In this document: piece after piece, positions 37,082 through 49,699 of the stretch
Layout: each line of letters opens with the position of its first letter
Numbering within the stretch: the first letter of the stretch is position 1
NCBI GenBank assembly: GCA_028455995.1
Contig: JABELC010000004.1
Location: 2,604,001-2,668,000 of the forward strand
DNA: 64,000 nt
Reading direction: 5' to 3'
From: Scleromitrula shiraiana
Lineage: Eukaryota > Ascomycota > Leotiomycetes > Helotiales > Sclerotiniaceae
Position numbers and translations under genes: made by a program
The notes under the pieces: generated by a model
Databases searched by the model: none
What the model saw: the letters and a program-made list of their open reading frames with translations, nothing else
What the model was told of the DNA's origin: nothing

Positions 37082-40000
37082 AGTTTTATGAGTGGGGGAG
37101 TAGATAGTCTGTTGTATGGAGGTTTTCTACTATACCAAAGTACTTTCAGACTACCCATGCAGCGAAATGGAATGAAGTGAATAAATTTTAATGAGGATAT
37201 GATATGACGGATATGGAAAGGAATGGGTGGGGTTAGGATGGATTGGATGTTTTTGATTTTATTTTGAATGATTTTTTCTTTCTTTCGTTCATGAAAATGA
37301 GAAGAAGCTTTCAAGTTAGTTAGTTAGTTGGCTCTATTTAGCAAATGACATACCCTATTTATGATATTACATTATATATGATATCAAGTACGAAGCAAAG
37401 ATGATGGATTGATGGATATCTATATATAATATAACCTTGAAGCCAGAACCAAACTATCCAGGAGCACAACCATCAATCAATTAATTACCTATATATAAAT
37501 ATATATATATATATATATTACCTCCACACACGAGTCCTGGCATCATGATCTTATAAATTTACCATCCACCATCGTATGCTTGGTTGGTTGGATGTAGAAT
37601 AGGTAGGTGCGTTTATGGGTTTGCTACTCACTCACTCACTCACTCACTCACGGATATTAATTGTATTTGAGTTGAGTTGAGTTGAGTTGGTAGAGTGCGT
37701 TGCGTGGTATAGGTGGAGAGGCGATGCGAGGAGAGTTGACGCGTGGAAATGGGAAATTGGAAATTGGAAATTGGAAATTGGATATGGAGAGTTACGAGAT
37801 GGGATGGGATTTACTTCTGCTGAGGGCCTGAAGTCAAAAGAAAAATGCATCGAGGATGGAGATAAGATAAACTTCTACTATTGTGGTAATAAGTAATAGC
37901 TGGTGTGATGGGGGGTGTGGGTTATAATATATTGTCCCCCCCCGGCTGATATGATAGAAGGTTGGATGCAGAATAGTTGTATATATGACCGCTCTTTTTG
38001 TTCTTCAAAGACACTTGTTACCACCACCACCATCACCACCACTATCACGACAATAAAAACAGAGGCGTCATTTTGACGAGAAACCGTAGAATCGTGAGAG
38101 GAAGTTGTGATTCTGTGAGTTTTATAGAGGGTCTGGAATTATGTTTTTTTTTGAGAAAGGTGCATAGTAGTTAAGTAATTATCTGTATCGAACATGATTC
38201 TCGAAATGAGATTCCATTCCCACTTGCATTGATCGATAGATAATGTACTAAACAATGCACTTTTTGTGTATTGGTATTATTGTTTCCAGACTTGGTCTCT
38301 TAGATATGAAAGTGTCAGGACTGAAACAAACTTGGACTCATCTTCAGGTCTCTTGCCCCACTTGGGTTGGGTTGTGATGTTTGATGATGATCAAGAGTTT
38401 CTTTTGTCGAGTCGGCAGAGAGCGGTTGTTGGTCGCGTTCTAAAGGGTATGCTGTTTTGTGGTATACTCGTCCCGCAGATTAGATCAACGCGGATAAGAT
38501 GGTGATAGGGAGATGGATTTGATTTGATTGTCATGGATGGATGGAGATATTCCTGTCTTGTTCAAATTGCGAGTATCAATTCGATTGAGTAAATAACTCC
38601 ATCTGTGTGTGTTTGTTTGTGTTCGAGAAGAAAAGAAAGCAGCGGAGATTAGATTCACAGCTCTGTTTTGACATCTTTCCAATTTCATAGCAAGCAATCT
38701 AGTTCTTCCAGCACAATTGATCAAATCTTAATCTTCAAGGATGATACGATGAAGATAGCTATTGAAGTTTTGGAAAAGATTATTAGACGGCCCTCTGAGG
38801 GTTGCATAGTATCGTAATCTTGACTTCGATGATATCCGGTTATCGAGGTTGAGGAACAATTATCATATGGCACTGGTAAGAGATTGAAAACTACGAGAAG
38901 TCAAATTGGGGGATACATCTCGCGTGGGATGTCCCGATTAGAATAGCATTGTGAGGGAGTGGGATGGTTGTTGTTAATATGATGGGTGAATCTTATCTTA
39001 TAGCAGCTCATCAGGAATAGCAGGCGGAGACTTGTTTTCAGGTTGCTTGCTGGTTTGACTTGATGGGTAAAGAATGGGATGGGTGTGTATCGGAAGAGAA
39101 AGTATGAGAGTTCTGGGCCTTCAACGTCTTATCCTATCCTTAGCTAGGATTCCACACTACAAGAGGGAGAAACTTTTGCATGTATGGAAATATAGTCAAG
39201 GATGAGAACTGCCAACGCAGATTCGACATGACATGCAGTTCTTGTTGTGATAGTGATGGCTGAGTACTTTATACGGATCTGATGATCTGTAAGGATAGAA
39301 TTGCAAGCTATATGCTTATAGGTTTCGTACTGTTCTGGGATGGTATACTAGGTTGTGTAGATTTTTGCTTTCGTTTTGCGCGAAGAGTGATATGGCTATT
39401 GTAGGAAGACTTCTCTTAGCTAGATGCAGCATTGCCAAGCCATGAATTTGATTTATCAAGTAGAATAATCAGATAATGGGATACAAACAGGAGACTTGGA
39501 AGAACTCTTCAAGAGTATTAACCGTTTCTATCTACATGGACATTATCGACCGTTGCAAGAAAGTCTAGAATTGGTCATCGTTATTGAAAGTAAGAAAAAA
39601 GCCCTATCCAATGGTCTATGTATAGCAAAACATTATTCACAAATGACAAATGGTCGTCGCAGTCATTAATAGCTCGATGCCATATGAAGTACAACCTATT
39701 CGTATAATTTCTGTTTCCATGAACAAACGGAGATAAAATGTACTAAGCTGGCCAAGACTCGGAGTAAGCATCCGAGTTGAAGAATTCCAGCCGCGTGTTA
39801 TTATGACACTGCTGATACTACAGCAGTGTAAAAAGCCTGCTGTACCTGCATAAACAATGGTCATAGAAAATTATACGCCAAGAACTCACATCGTTTATGT
39901 GCAGATGGCAAAGCTTGAACACAAATGGAAAGCTTGAGTTGATATACTTTGTGGATACAATGATATCGCTAATCCTAATATGGGAAGTAAGCTGGGGTAA

Positions 40001-40518
40001 GATTCTCGACCGGTGAAGTGGATAGCTTGTTCGTGTACGTATTTCAGAAACATCAGTATCAGTAACGTTGAGAAACTTATCAGCCGTTGTCAAGAACCGG
40101 GTCATATTCCTGCTCTGTCCCATGGTGAAAATATATGCTAACGTATGATTTCCGAGGTAAGAATGAAAGACTTCCGCATGATTACCCCGGATTATGCAGG
40201 TTAATACGATAAGGCGAACCGGGAGACCGGAAACAAAGCAAGGGGTGGATTTGGGGCTGAAAAAGCTTACTAGCGTGGGAAGCAAGGAGAGTCGAATACG
40301 AGTTCTGAATTCCACGTGAGATTCTGGGTTCACCTTGTGTGATATCACAGAAATGAAGATTCGGTTTTCCACGGATCAGTTGAGTTTTGAAAAGGTATAA
40401 ACTGACAAGAAAATCCCACTAGAAACCATATCGACAACACAAACATTCTCTCCAACATTCTCCCAATTTCAGATCTTCATCTCTACGAAGACATTTATTT
40501 CAAAACATCAGTCTCAAA
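37082..40518. other. Intergenic between catalase and small secreted protein
   Basis: 3.4 kb without a supported gene. It includes an (ACTC)n tract at 37627-37651, GGAAATT repeats at about 37746-37780 and a C-run near 37937. A minus-strand frame at 39818-40372 is open for 184 codons but begins without ATG and shows no recognisable motif. Confidence 0.55.
40396..40401 (+). promoter_or_regulatory. TATA box of small secreted protein gene
   Basis: TATAAA 118 nt upstream of the ATG at 40519, followed by a CA/CT-rich leader. Motif match only. Confidence 0.4.
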
Positions 40519-40974
40519 ATGGCCAAAATCCAGAGTCTTCTCGCTGCAGTGTTTTTGAGGTACGATTCCATTGTTTCAACAGAACCCAGTCTTGTTTTCT
40601 CAGCTAATATTTGGTTTCCTATATAGCAACTTTGTACTTGCGTTGCCGGGACCCATTCCCGCCGTTCAAACAACGGCTTCCTGCTACACAGCTACCACGA
40701 CTGTTCAAGGAACAGGACAAGGTAAGAAATCGAAGTATCCAAGGACATTACTATCCAATGCTAAAAATGAGCAGTCAATTGCCCGCTCATCCCAGCTGCA
40801 TGCCCTCCACAACTCAATTGTATTGTGCTTAAGCCGACCACGGTCACTGTTCATGCCGTGAATACAGACTGTCCAGTCACTCCAACTGTAACAGCAACAG
40901 CTGCTCCTTTGTGCCCAACTTGTGCAGTTGGTTGCCGTACCCAGCTCTCCATCAAAACAGTGACCGTGGCATAA
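40519..40974 (+). CDS. Small secreted cysteine-rich protein
   Basis: Three exons, 40519-40559, 40627-40721 and 40775-40974, encode 111 aa in consistent phase. Residues 1-19 form a clear signal peptide (basic start, then LLAAVFLSNFVLA). The mature part has eight cysteines (33, 48, 55, 61, 78, 92, 95, 99), two of them in the C-x2-C-x3-C end (CPTCAVGC), and is rich in Thr, Val and Pro, with little charge. Size, signal and even cysteine count are typical of secreted fungal proteins that act outside the cell, including candidate effectors, but no family is recognisable and the function is unknown. Introns are GTACGA...TATAG and GTAAGA...AGCAG. No continuous frame covers it, so unspliced prediction would miss it. 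Confidence 0.75.
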
Positions 40975-41551
40975 GAAATGCACAATGGACTATCTGAATG
41001 AGAAGGCCTTTCATAGATTTGAGGAGATGAATGATGATTATGATGATAGGAAAATCGGAGTTGCTCAGGCTCTTGACGATGAAGAAAAAGAAACAGTCTT
41101 TCTGGGAAATTGGAATTCACTCTTAGCAATGCAATAAGCTTTGTACTTCATCTATGCCAACGTCTTTGTGAAACTGTTGCTGTGAAATGACACTTGTCAG
41201 CGTAACCACTATATCACCTTAAGTCAAAAGTTATGAAGCATCCTCCCATAGCCTTCAATGTCTCGAAGACCTAATAAATCACAACGTTAAATCTGAAAGA
41301 AGTAAAACCCAGAATAATGTTCCTTTGCAACTGATCCTTCTCTTATGTAGTAGCAATTGAGGCGTGCAATTTGTTATGTGAGGTGATTGATGATTGGTGA
41401 GTGGCAAGAGGACTGATTATATAAGCTTCGTTAAACTTTCCCCACCATACAATTTTCGAAAAAAATATTTTGAAATAATCAACGACCAAACGACAATCTA
41501 CGTAAATCCTCACCATTAGAACTTCATCGATTCTACTGGAAGACTGTCATC
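40975..41551. other. Intergenic, promoter of uL1 gene
   Basis: 3' flank of the secreted-protein gene and promoter of the ribosomal protein gene, with a TATATAA at 41418-41424 and a CA-rich leader. Nothing else seen. Confidence 0.6.
41418..41424 (+). promoter_or_regulatory. TATA box of ribosomal protein gene
   Basis: TATATAA 128 nt upstream of the ATG at 41552. Motif match only. Confidence 0.4.
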
Positions 41552-42422
41552 ATGTCTAAAATCACAGTCGGTATGTTCAAGATCTTCGATATTTGCAGCT
41601 GTCGATGGGAAAATTGATAAGAGGATTAAATGCTAATTGAATTCTTTGCCCGCCACAGCCGGAGTGCGTACAAACGTACAAAGTCTTCTTGAGTACTCTC
41701 TTGAGACCAAGAAGAGAAACTTCCTCGAGACCGTCGAACTCCAAATCGGCTTGAAGAACTATGACCCTCAACGTGACAAGCGTTTCTCTGGAACCGTCCG
41801 TCTCCCAGTTGTCCCTCGCCCAAACATGTCCATCTGGTATGTCTACAACATCGAATATTTATACAAGAGAAAAAGGAGGGAGTGGCTAATATTTGGATAG
41901 CATTCTCGGTGACCAACACGATATCGATCGTGCCAAGCACGGTGGTGTTGATGCCATGTCTGCTGATGACTTGAAGAAGCTCAACAAGAACAAGAAGTTG
42001 ATCAAGAAGCTTGCTCGCAAGTACGATGCCTTCGTCGCATCCGACACCTTGATCAAGCAAATTCCCCGTCTCTTGGGTCCTGGTCTTTCCAAGGGTGCGT
42101 ATTTTACCGCTCTCCACTTTTATCATTCATTTCACAAGATGCTAACATGTCTTCTACAGCTGGTAAATTCCCTACCCCAGTTTCCCACAACGAAGATCTT
42201 GGCGGAAAGATCAACGAAGTCAAGTCCACCATCAAGTTCCAATTGAAGAAGGTCTTGTGTATGGGTGTTGCTGTCGGAAACGTTGAGATGACCGAGGACC
42301 AATTGATCTCCAACATCATGTTGGCTATCAACTACCTTGTCTCTTTGTTGAAGAAGGGATGGCAAAACGTTGGAAGCTTGACCATCAAGGCTTCCATGTC
42401 TCCTCCCAAGCGCCTTTACTAG
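41552..42422 (+). CDS. 60S ribosomal protein L10a (uL1)
   Basis: Four exons, 41552-41570, 41659-41836, 41901-42094 and 42160-42422, give 217 aa, the standard length for eukaryotic L10a. The first exon holds only six full codons (MSKITV split), a common arrangement in ribosomal protein genes. Family sequence is clear throughout: FLETVELQIGLKNYDPQRDKRFSG, LPVVPRPNMSICILGDQHD, the middle LARKYDAFVASDTLIKQIPRLLGPGLSKAGKFP and the C-terminal GWQNVGSLTIKASMSPPKRLY. uL1 forms the mobile L1 stalk at the ribosomal E site and helps release deacylated tRNA. Strong codon bias (AAG, GTC, CTC, ACC) matches high expression. Confidence 0.97.
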
Positions 42423-45098
42423 ATTGTCACACTCTTTATTGAGAAAGTGGCACGGAGAAACGTTGCAGTAGCTAGATAAATTCAAATACAAGCAATGATT
42501 CGACGGTCAATATTTTTGTTCCATCTTAAAGTAACTTATATGATTGTATTACATTGAACAACTACATAATGCTACTGATATTCGAGAATGATTTGCCGAT
42601 CAATCTTGATAACCCTGGAAGTGTATGTACGTACCTACCGGTAGGTATGCGGGAGCGTTGATATCGTTTAAAAGACCGTACCTCAATGCATCTGCGTGGC
42701 GCTTTTATTTGAAGACGGTGAGTCTGTTGTACAATTCCAACGCAGGCAGTAAATAATCATGTTGTGCAAGATGCAGTTATGGTGCTGAATCTCGAACCAA
42801 GTACTTGGCTCCAGAACTTGGAGCATGGATATCATGATGAGTACAGCACATATGCTTCAGGTACACAACACGCTCGCTGCCCATGAAATATTGGAAGTTG
42901 AAGACGAGAAATCCGTAGTGCGACAATTGGTTTCGGAGAACACAACTTATAAAGTATGTCACCATTGTATTTACCGATAATAAGTTCTGATCACGGAGTA
43001 TTTAAGAGAACATTTCACAACAGTAAGATGGCGATGTAAACACAATCCGCTTCCGATGGTTCCATTTCCATTTTCATTGCCGGCTCGCCAGCTACCCGAA
43101 CCAATTTTTCCCATGAACAACGCGCCAAATCAAGAAATTCGACTAGACTCAAAGCTATTAAGAAGTACAGTGTAATTGCAATAGTATGTAGAGACCACCC
43201 CACAGTCAGATCCCGAGAGAATCGTCGAAAACGGCTGATTAGGAAGAGTGTTCACCTTTTCTCAAAGGGGCCGGGAACGGAAGGAAACCCATTTCTTGTT
43301 CATTCAGAAGAATAAACAGCGGACAACCCTCAGCAAGCCACCGTAGTGGAGCCCCTATGTAAAATGTTATAAGTATTAATTATAACCTCTACTGATGATA
43401 AAGAAGAAAAGAAGAAATTCTCAAGAGAAAAGCGAAGTATTTATGTTGCAGAATTTTCTGCCGCTTTTTTAGCGTCCTTTTTTTTTACCCTGTTTGCTCT
43501 GTTTGCTTCTTAGTGTGCTCCAGGGCTTAATACAATTGGTGCAATTGATGAGGCTGGAAAAACCTTCTATGACTAATGAAAATTGGTAATAGCGCCAAAA
43601 CGTGATCAGCCATCTTTCACCTCATCTCACGTGGATTTTCTTTACCACTTCATCCTCGAAGGGATGAAGGGCCACAAAGACACCTTGCCGGGGTTCTCCA
43701 GTCCTCGCCTCGTCTTTGTTAAAGATTAGCTGGGTGCCCAAGTAGGTAAGTAGTATTTTGGTAGGTAGTTTTTGAATCTCCTTCATCTTGTCTACTAATG
43801 TATGACAAAAATCATAAAGCATCATCAAAACTATAATCATATCAGATTGAGGCATTCGATTCCTTCCAGACCGGCCTGCCAAGTCTTAGAGGACTCCCTG
43901 GTCAATCTCGATCGTCAAGGTCAAGGGTTCCCAGGAGTTTCTACCCTACATGTTAAATATGCACGATGACTTGCATATCTATTGCTTCAATATCGTTGTA
44001 CAGACCACTCTCTCACGACTTACTATCTTTTCCATCCACGAACCAGTTTTCGTCTCTGCATCACGATAATATGAACGGCGAATACATTGTTTGTCAATGG
44101 CCATCTACTTTGACATAACATGCCCTTACCCGTTCTCCGAAATTTTCTGAAAAGTATACCTGGTTCAAATCATTCTCTTTCCTTCACATCCAAGAGTTAG
44201 TAGTACTCTATTTATACCATCGTTATTATCTACGATTCCACAGCAGTTGCCACGGATCATATAGAATCTTTCCCACGTAGGGAACACCGTTAAGATCACT
44301 CTTTAATTGACCTGATTCCTTAAATTCGGTCTTTGAAGATTATAGGAAATTAGGCATGTACACCCGCACAATAAGAGCCACTCAAAAATTCTCCTAGTAA
44401 GCACCTCCAGGGTCTGACTGCGTACAATGTAACACTAAAACCCCTCCTATGTTGGTTCTGCGACAATTCATCGGTACCTACACCTTTTATTCGGGTCTTG
44501 TTAGTTCGACTTGGCACGATTTATATCCTGAGATGGTTAAATGCCAAAAGTTTGGCGGTTTTAAGTTCTTTCGATTCCTATCAATTGTCTATCGTTTGAT
44601 AACTGCCACAATTGAAAGCTTATTTTATTCATTTTCATTACATATTACATACGATTTTACATGATATCATTGTCTAGCTCGAATTCTATAATTGCGTCAT
44701 GCCGTGCTTTCAACGACCCATTGAAAGCCATCACTAATTGCTAATGAAATGGTGCCGGCGATCACTATTACTAACAATTATAATTCCCCTAAACGCAGGC
44801 AATCTGACGCCCATTTTTGACGATACACGCTTTTTGTACAAGTACACCGCTCCTGGCTACAATTTTCTGTAAACACAACATATTCACTGGCAAGGGTGTT
44901 GCATAGATTTCTACCTGATCACTCTAGAGCCTACTTTCTGGATTGGATTTCGAGAAACCTAAAGACGAAACTTGGAACTCTCGTCCCATCTTTGTTCAGA
45001 CTTTTCTCCGATAATTTTCTTGAGCAATCTTGATCTTGGTTCTATCCTCCAACGAAAAAGACATTCTATCATAATATATCTTCCGCGTCCAATCTACA
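42423..45098. other. Intergenic between uL1 and MFS genes
   Basis: 2.7 kb with no convincing gene. A minus-strand frame at 43622-43882 is open for 86 codons but lacks an ATG at its start and shows no motif. The region otherwise looks like unique, non-repetitive sequence, unlike the other large gaps. Confidence 0.5.
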
Positions 45099-47051
45099 AT
45101 GAACATGGATGCGGCATCAATCAAACAGCTGCCCTTGCAACCTATTGCTTTGCCTTCTTCCTCAGATGCTTCGCGAAATAATGACTCTGATCCAGCCTTC
45201 ATGTCACTAAATTCACCTTCAAACGAAGTCGAAGCAATGAATCAAAATAGTGACATTACTCTAGATTCAGCTCACCAATCAGAGACTGGACACGAACCTC
45301 ACTCCAGGAATCAGAATAACTCTTTAGAGTCATTGGAAGAATCTCCAGAAGCTAGAATTGAACGGTTAGGTAGACAACGACCTGAAATTTTCAAGTCAAA
45401 GTGGGCAGAATATGGATTTGTCTTTTCTATCTCTATGTCACAGGTACTATCTGTAAGTCATCCAATATTTTTCACTTTCATCCGAATGAATCTGACATCA
45501 ACAAAGGAATATTTCGTTTCAGGCTTTACAGTTATACTCCCAACTTTAGTGACCGAATTAGATATTCCAGCAGCCTCAACAACATGGCCCGCCAGTGCTT
45601 TTTCTCTCGCTTTAGCTTGTTTTCTTCTAATATTTGGTCGCCTTTCAGATATGTACGGAAGCTATCCAGTGTATGTTGGAGGCTACATTTGGCTCACCCT
45701 GTGGAGTCTGATCGGCGGATTCTCCACCAATCTAGTTATGCTTAATTTCGGCCGTGCGTTACAGGGTCTTGGCCCAGCCATGTATCTACCCTCAAGCGTC
45801 GCCCTTATCGGAATTACATATCGGCCGGGCCCGCGAAAGAACCTTGTCTTTAGCATATATGGAGCGTGTGCGCCAATGGGGTTCTTCATTGGGATTTTAT
45901 TTGCCGGCGTCACAGCAGAATATACATCGTGGAGTTGGTATTTTTGGATTGGTTGTGTCCTCTCAGCGATAACAGCCGTCACATCCTATCTGACGGTTCC
46001 ATCTGATATCGCTAAAAAACGTAAAGCTAGGCAAACATGCAAAGGTACACCCGACGAGGTGAAGATGGATTGGTGGGGAGCAGTCGTTATCGTTGTAGGA
46101 CTCATCCTTTTTACCTTTGCTATCATCGATTCTTCGCATGCTCCAGATCGCTGGGGTACTCCTTACATATATATTGTGCTCATCATTGGCTCATTGCTTC
46201 TCCTTCTTGCGGTATACATAGAGATTCATCCAAAAAACACACAGCCTCTAATTCCGGTTTCGTTCTTCCACGTACCTTATATGACGCCATTGATTTTTGC
46301 ATTATTTCTCTGTTATGGCTCACTTGGTATCTTCCTCCTGTATGCCACATTTTACATGACTGATGTCATGGGTGCCTCTCCATTACAAATTGTGGCTTGG
46401 TATGTGCCCATGGCATTAGGTGGTTGCATACTATCGACAGCCGGAGGTTTTGTTTTGCACTTAATACCGGGAACATATCTTATTCTTATCGCTGGAACTT
46501 CATGGATCATTGCTCCTTTGATGTTTTCTATTGCCCCGCAAGGTGCCAGCTATGTAAGAACTTCCCTCAGCCCCTTCCCTGGATTTGTTATGGAGAGCTA
46601 ACAATGTATGCAGTGGGCATATATATTTCCTTCGATGATTTGCGCGACTATTGGTATAGACATAACATTTACGGTCGCGAATGTTTTCTTCACTACATCT
46701 CTCTCCGAGTCACAGCAAGGTCTCGCGGGGGCAGTCATAATGCTTCTCCTGCATTTGGGCATTGCAGTCTGCCTTGGATTTGCAGATGTCGTCTACACGT
46801 ACAGTTTAGATCGGTTAAGCATAAGACAGAGTTACCACGCAGTATTCTTCTTCGAAATAGGATGCGCAGCAGTTTCTCTCATCATTTTGTCATTGTTCGT
46901 CAAGATAAACAAGGCACAGAGTCAATTGACCGTTGATGAGCAAGCAGCATTAGCATTACAGGATTCACAACAGTTGGGTGAAATGAGTGGTCCGAGAAGA
47001 TGGGCAAGCAGGCTGGGTACAGATGGTGCAGAAGACGACAAACTAGAATGA
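45099..47051 (+). CDS. MFS multidrug transporter, DHA2 (14-TM) type
   Basis: Three exons, 45099-45452, 45507-46553 and 46614-47051, give 612 aa. A polar N-terminal tail of about 100 residues precedes the helices. The conserved MSQVLSEYFVSGFTVILPTL segment appears only when the first intron (GTAAGT...AAAG, 54 nt) is removed; it is a stop-free multiple of three, so it hides inside an open frame. The motif-A region reads FGRLSDMYGSYPVYVGG, the motif-C helix is GPAMYLPSSVALIG, and further helices run to LIILSLFVKI before a polar tail. This is typical of fungal drug:H+ antiporters of the plasma membrane that export toxins or take up organic solutes. The gene is intact, whereas the regulator-like gene 475 bp downstream is broken. 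Actual substrate unknown. Confidence 0.88.
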
Positions 47052-47525
47052 CTTCATTGTCGCATGATTTATGCGCTTTCTTGAATAGATTTGGACAGTA
47101 TTGATGGATGCTATTGATGGTGATTTAATATGGATTATACCCGTGGCGTTAACTTTCGGAGTCTAGCAAGTTTAAAACTACATGGAATCACGACTTAAAT
47201 ACAGGTCAAAATTTGTTTACTACTTATTACAGTAGATGATCTCTCTTCTAGCTCAATGTTAATCCCTTCTCTTACATTATCAGGAGTTCCCTACTAAAAC
47301 CTAATCTGGTTAGTCATATGAATTGCGGATTCTAATCTTGTTCCGACCTCCTTCAATATCAAATCAGGAAAATTCATGACCTCAACTTACCTCGAAATAT
47401 TCTTGAATCCAATTGACAATTGAAATGCATGTTGTAGGAATTTACAAGTGCTTTGAAAGTCCGAACTTCTCTATTTTTCCTTTCATATTCATAATTTATC
47501 ATAAATTCAAACACCAAATTTAGAC
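47052..47525. other. Intergenic between MFS gene and regulator pseudogene
   Basis: Short unique AT-rich gap; presumably the 3' end of the transporter and the promoter relic of the regulator. Confidence 0.5.
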
Positions 47526-49699
47526 ATGGATGCTTGCCTAGAAAGTGATACGGGGAGTGAAAAACCAGCCCTTAAATAAGGCGCTCATGTGAAGCATGCA
47601 GGTCATCCAAAGCCAGGTGTTTGCCAAGCAAAGAAGACGATAATCAATGTGCAAAGTATAACTTCACGAACTCAAACTATCTTCATAAGACTTTGCTAAT
47701 ATACACAAGCTGTTTGAAGGGAAGCAAGAAATGCGTCTTCCTAGAGGCCAAACCCCGACCGAAACGAATGAGATCATCTAAAGCGTCAATGAAATCACAT
47801 CTTATTATCCTCAACATAATGTTCATTCATTGTTAGTCGCGTTGCCGAAATGGAACAAAAACTTGATGGAATCTTGAATCTTCTTGCAGCTCAATCTCAA
47901 GGTGATAAACAACCCGCTACAAGGATTGCTCCCATCACACCTCCCGAGACGATGGACTTTTCTGATATACTCGATCTTTCATTTCCTCCTCTACCATTGG
48001 AAAGCCCTACACCCTTTCAGCCTTTCGCCCATACGTCAAATTTTGATTTTGGTGGGTTCCAAGATGTCATTTCGAAAGGGATAGTGACTGTTCGACAAGC
48101 AGAAGAAGCACTTAAGAATTTTAACTCTCAATGTTCCAGCTCTCCGTTTGTGGTTGTGCCTGCAGAGTTATCGTGAGAGACTCTTCAGCATGAACGACCT
48201 TTTTTGTTACTTGCGATTCTTGCAAGTATGAGTCAGACAAATCTTGTTATTCAAAATTTGCTTGAGAATGAAGTACGTGAGACTTTGAGTCGTAGTGTGA
48301 TAATGAGAGGAGAGAAGAATCTGGATCTGCTTCGGGGAATACTTGTTTACATAAACTGGTAAGACCATACGTATTCGCTACTCCTGTACTTGTACTAATT
48401 TTGTTAGGTTTCATTATCACTACAACCCAACCAACCAACAATTATTCCAAATGACTCAGATGGCCAGCGCTATAGCAATTGATCTGGGACTGCATAGACC
48501 AAACATGAGAGCGGCTCGGGTCAGATATTCCGGCATCATTAACGTAGAGTCACAAGTTCAACGCCCGAACAATATGACACCTATCCAAATAGAGGAGAAA
48601 AGAACGATAGTTGCATGTTTCTGTTTGACATCACCGTAAGCATCCTTCGAAACACTCAAAAACTCGACAACTAATCCCTTGAATAAGATCATGCCGTGGG
48701 TTGAGAAAACCCAACAGTTTAAACACCACGATTACATCGGAGAATGTAGTTAAGTATTATCGGAGATCAAAGTCGTCGAATCTAACAGATTACTACCATA
48801 TTTTACACGAATAATTAGACTCGGGGATGAAGTTAACGACGCTTTCGATTATTCCAATAATGGTCAGCTAGAATTGGACCCTGTTCGTATAGAGATCTTA
48901 AATACGTCATTCTGTCAACAGTTTCAAGATATCCAAAGAACTTTTCCCCAGGAGGCTTGGAGCAATTGTAAGTATCTATACACCTCTAGCTCCCATTATT
49001 CTAACATCCTTGTGTAGCTACACTAATGGGAGCATACTACCATTTGCGTATATACGTGAATGAGATAGCTCTCCACGCCTTACCACCAACACCAGACCAA
49101 TTCCCAACACAATCTACTCGAAATGCCTGGTACTATTCCCAGCAAGAACAGAAACACTGACTCGATGCCTAAAATCCACGAAAGATTATCTAGATACTTG
49201 TTTATCATTTTCGCCTGCCGATTTCGACACTCTTGCCGCTCCGGACTACATAGCTCTATTTTATGTGCTTCTCCTCCTTGGAAAATTCACAAAAGGCATT
49301 GCTTCCCCCGCACTCGAATCAGAACAGATTCGTCAAGCTGCAAATCTGCGATATTACCTGGATTCTTTCGTGAATAAATTAGATGGTATGGTCTTATATG
49401 TTAACGGCCAACCTCAGAAAAACAACATCTCACACATGAAGATGTTATTCGAGGAACTGAGAAAATGGTACACGAGAGTTATCGTGGGATCGCAGGGCTC
49501 AGAAAATAGTGCCTTAAGTGTCTCGTTCATGGAACTTGTTCCTTCGATTCAGGATTTATGTATGAAAATGATCGAACAGCATGCGGATTGTAAGATCGAT
49601 GCTATATTGACGAGTATTGGCACCGTGAATCAAGATGAATGGTCCAATACTTCTTTTCGTAAGCAGTTTGATGCAAGCAGTGGGATTATTGGTAGTTGA
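47526..49699 (+). pseudogene. Zn2Cys6 fungal transcription factor, multiply disrupted
   Basis: Six exon-like blocks can be aligned by splice motifs: 47526-47655, 47710-47784, 47837-48358, 48408-48635, 48688-48967 and 49018-49699. The DNA-binding cluster is perfect when read across the first intron: SCEACRSSKARC, then CANC and CLKGSKKC, i.e. C-x2-C-x6-C-x9-C-x2-C-x6-C. A short coiled region (VAEMEQKLDGILNLL) and the fungal-specific TF middle domain follow (FHYHYNPTNQQLFQMTQMASAIAIDLGLHRPN, FTRIIRLGDEV, YIALFYVLLLLGKF). Lesions: a 2-nt shift near 47574-47579 before the cluster (if ATG 47526 is the start), TGA at 48174-48176 within LSxETLQHERPFLLLAIL, a shift near 48719-48724, TAA at 48751-48753, and loss of one C at 49138-49140. 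Splice sites remain good, so the decay seems recent. Confidence 0.8.

Noticed and set aside
36489..37091. 200-codon plus-strand ORF in another frame of catalase
   Set aside because: Out-of-frame shadow; Ser/Thr-rich product is an effect of the catalase codon bias.
39818..40372. 184-codon minus-strand open frame
   Set aside because: Begins at a non-ATG codon, has no recognisable motif and overlaps the upstream region of the secreted-protein gene.
43622..43882. 86-codon minus-strand open frame
   Set aside because: No ATG at its start, no family resemblance and no promoter or splice context.
48173..48188. 16-nt GTGAGA...TTCAG segment as a micro-intron removing the TGA
   Set aside because: Removal shifts the frame and soon meets another stop, and the sequence inside it is conserved coding sequence, so a nonsense codon is the better reading.
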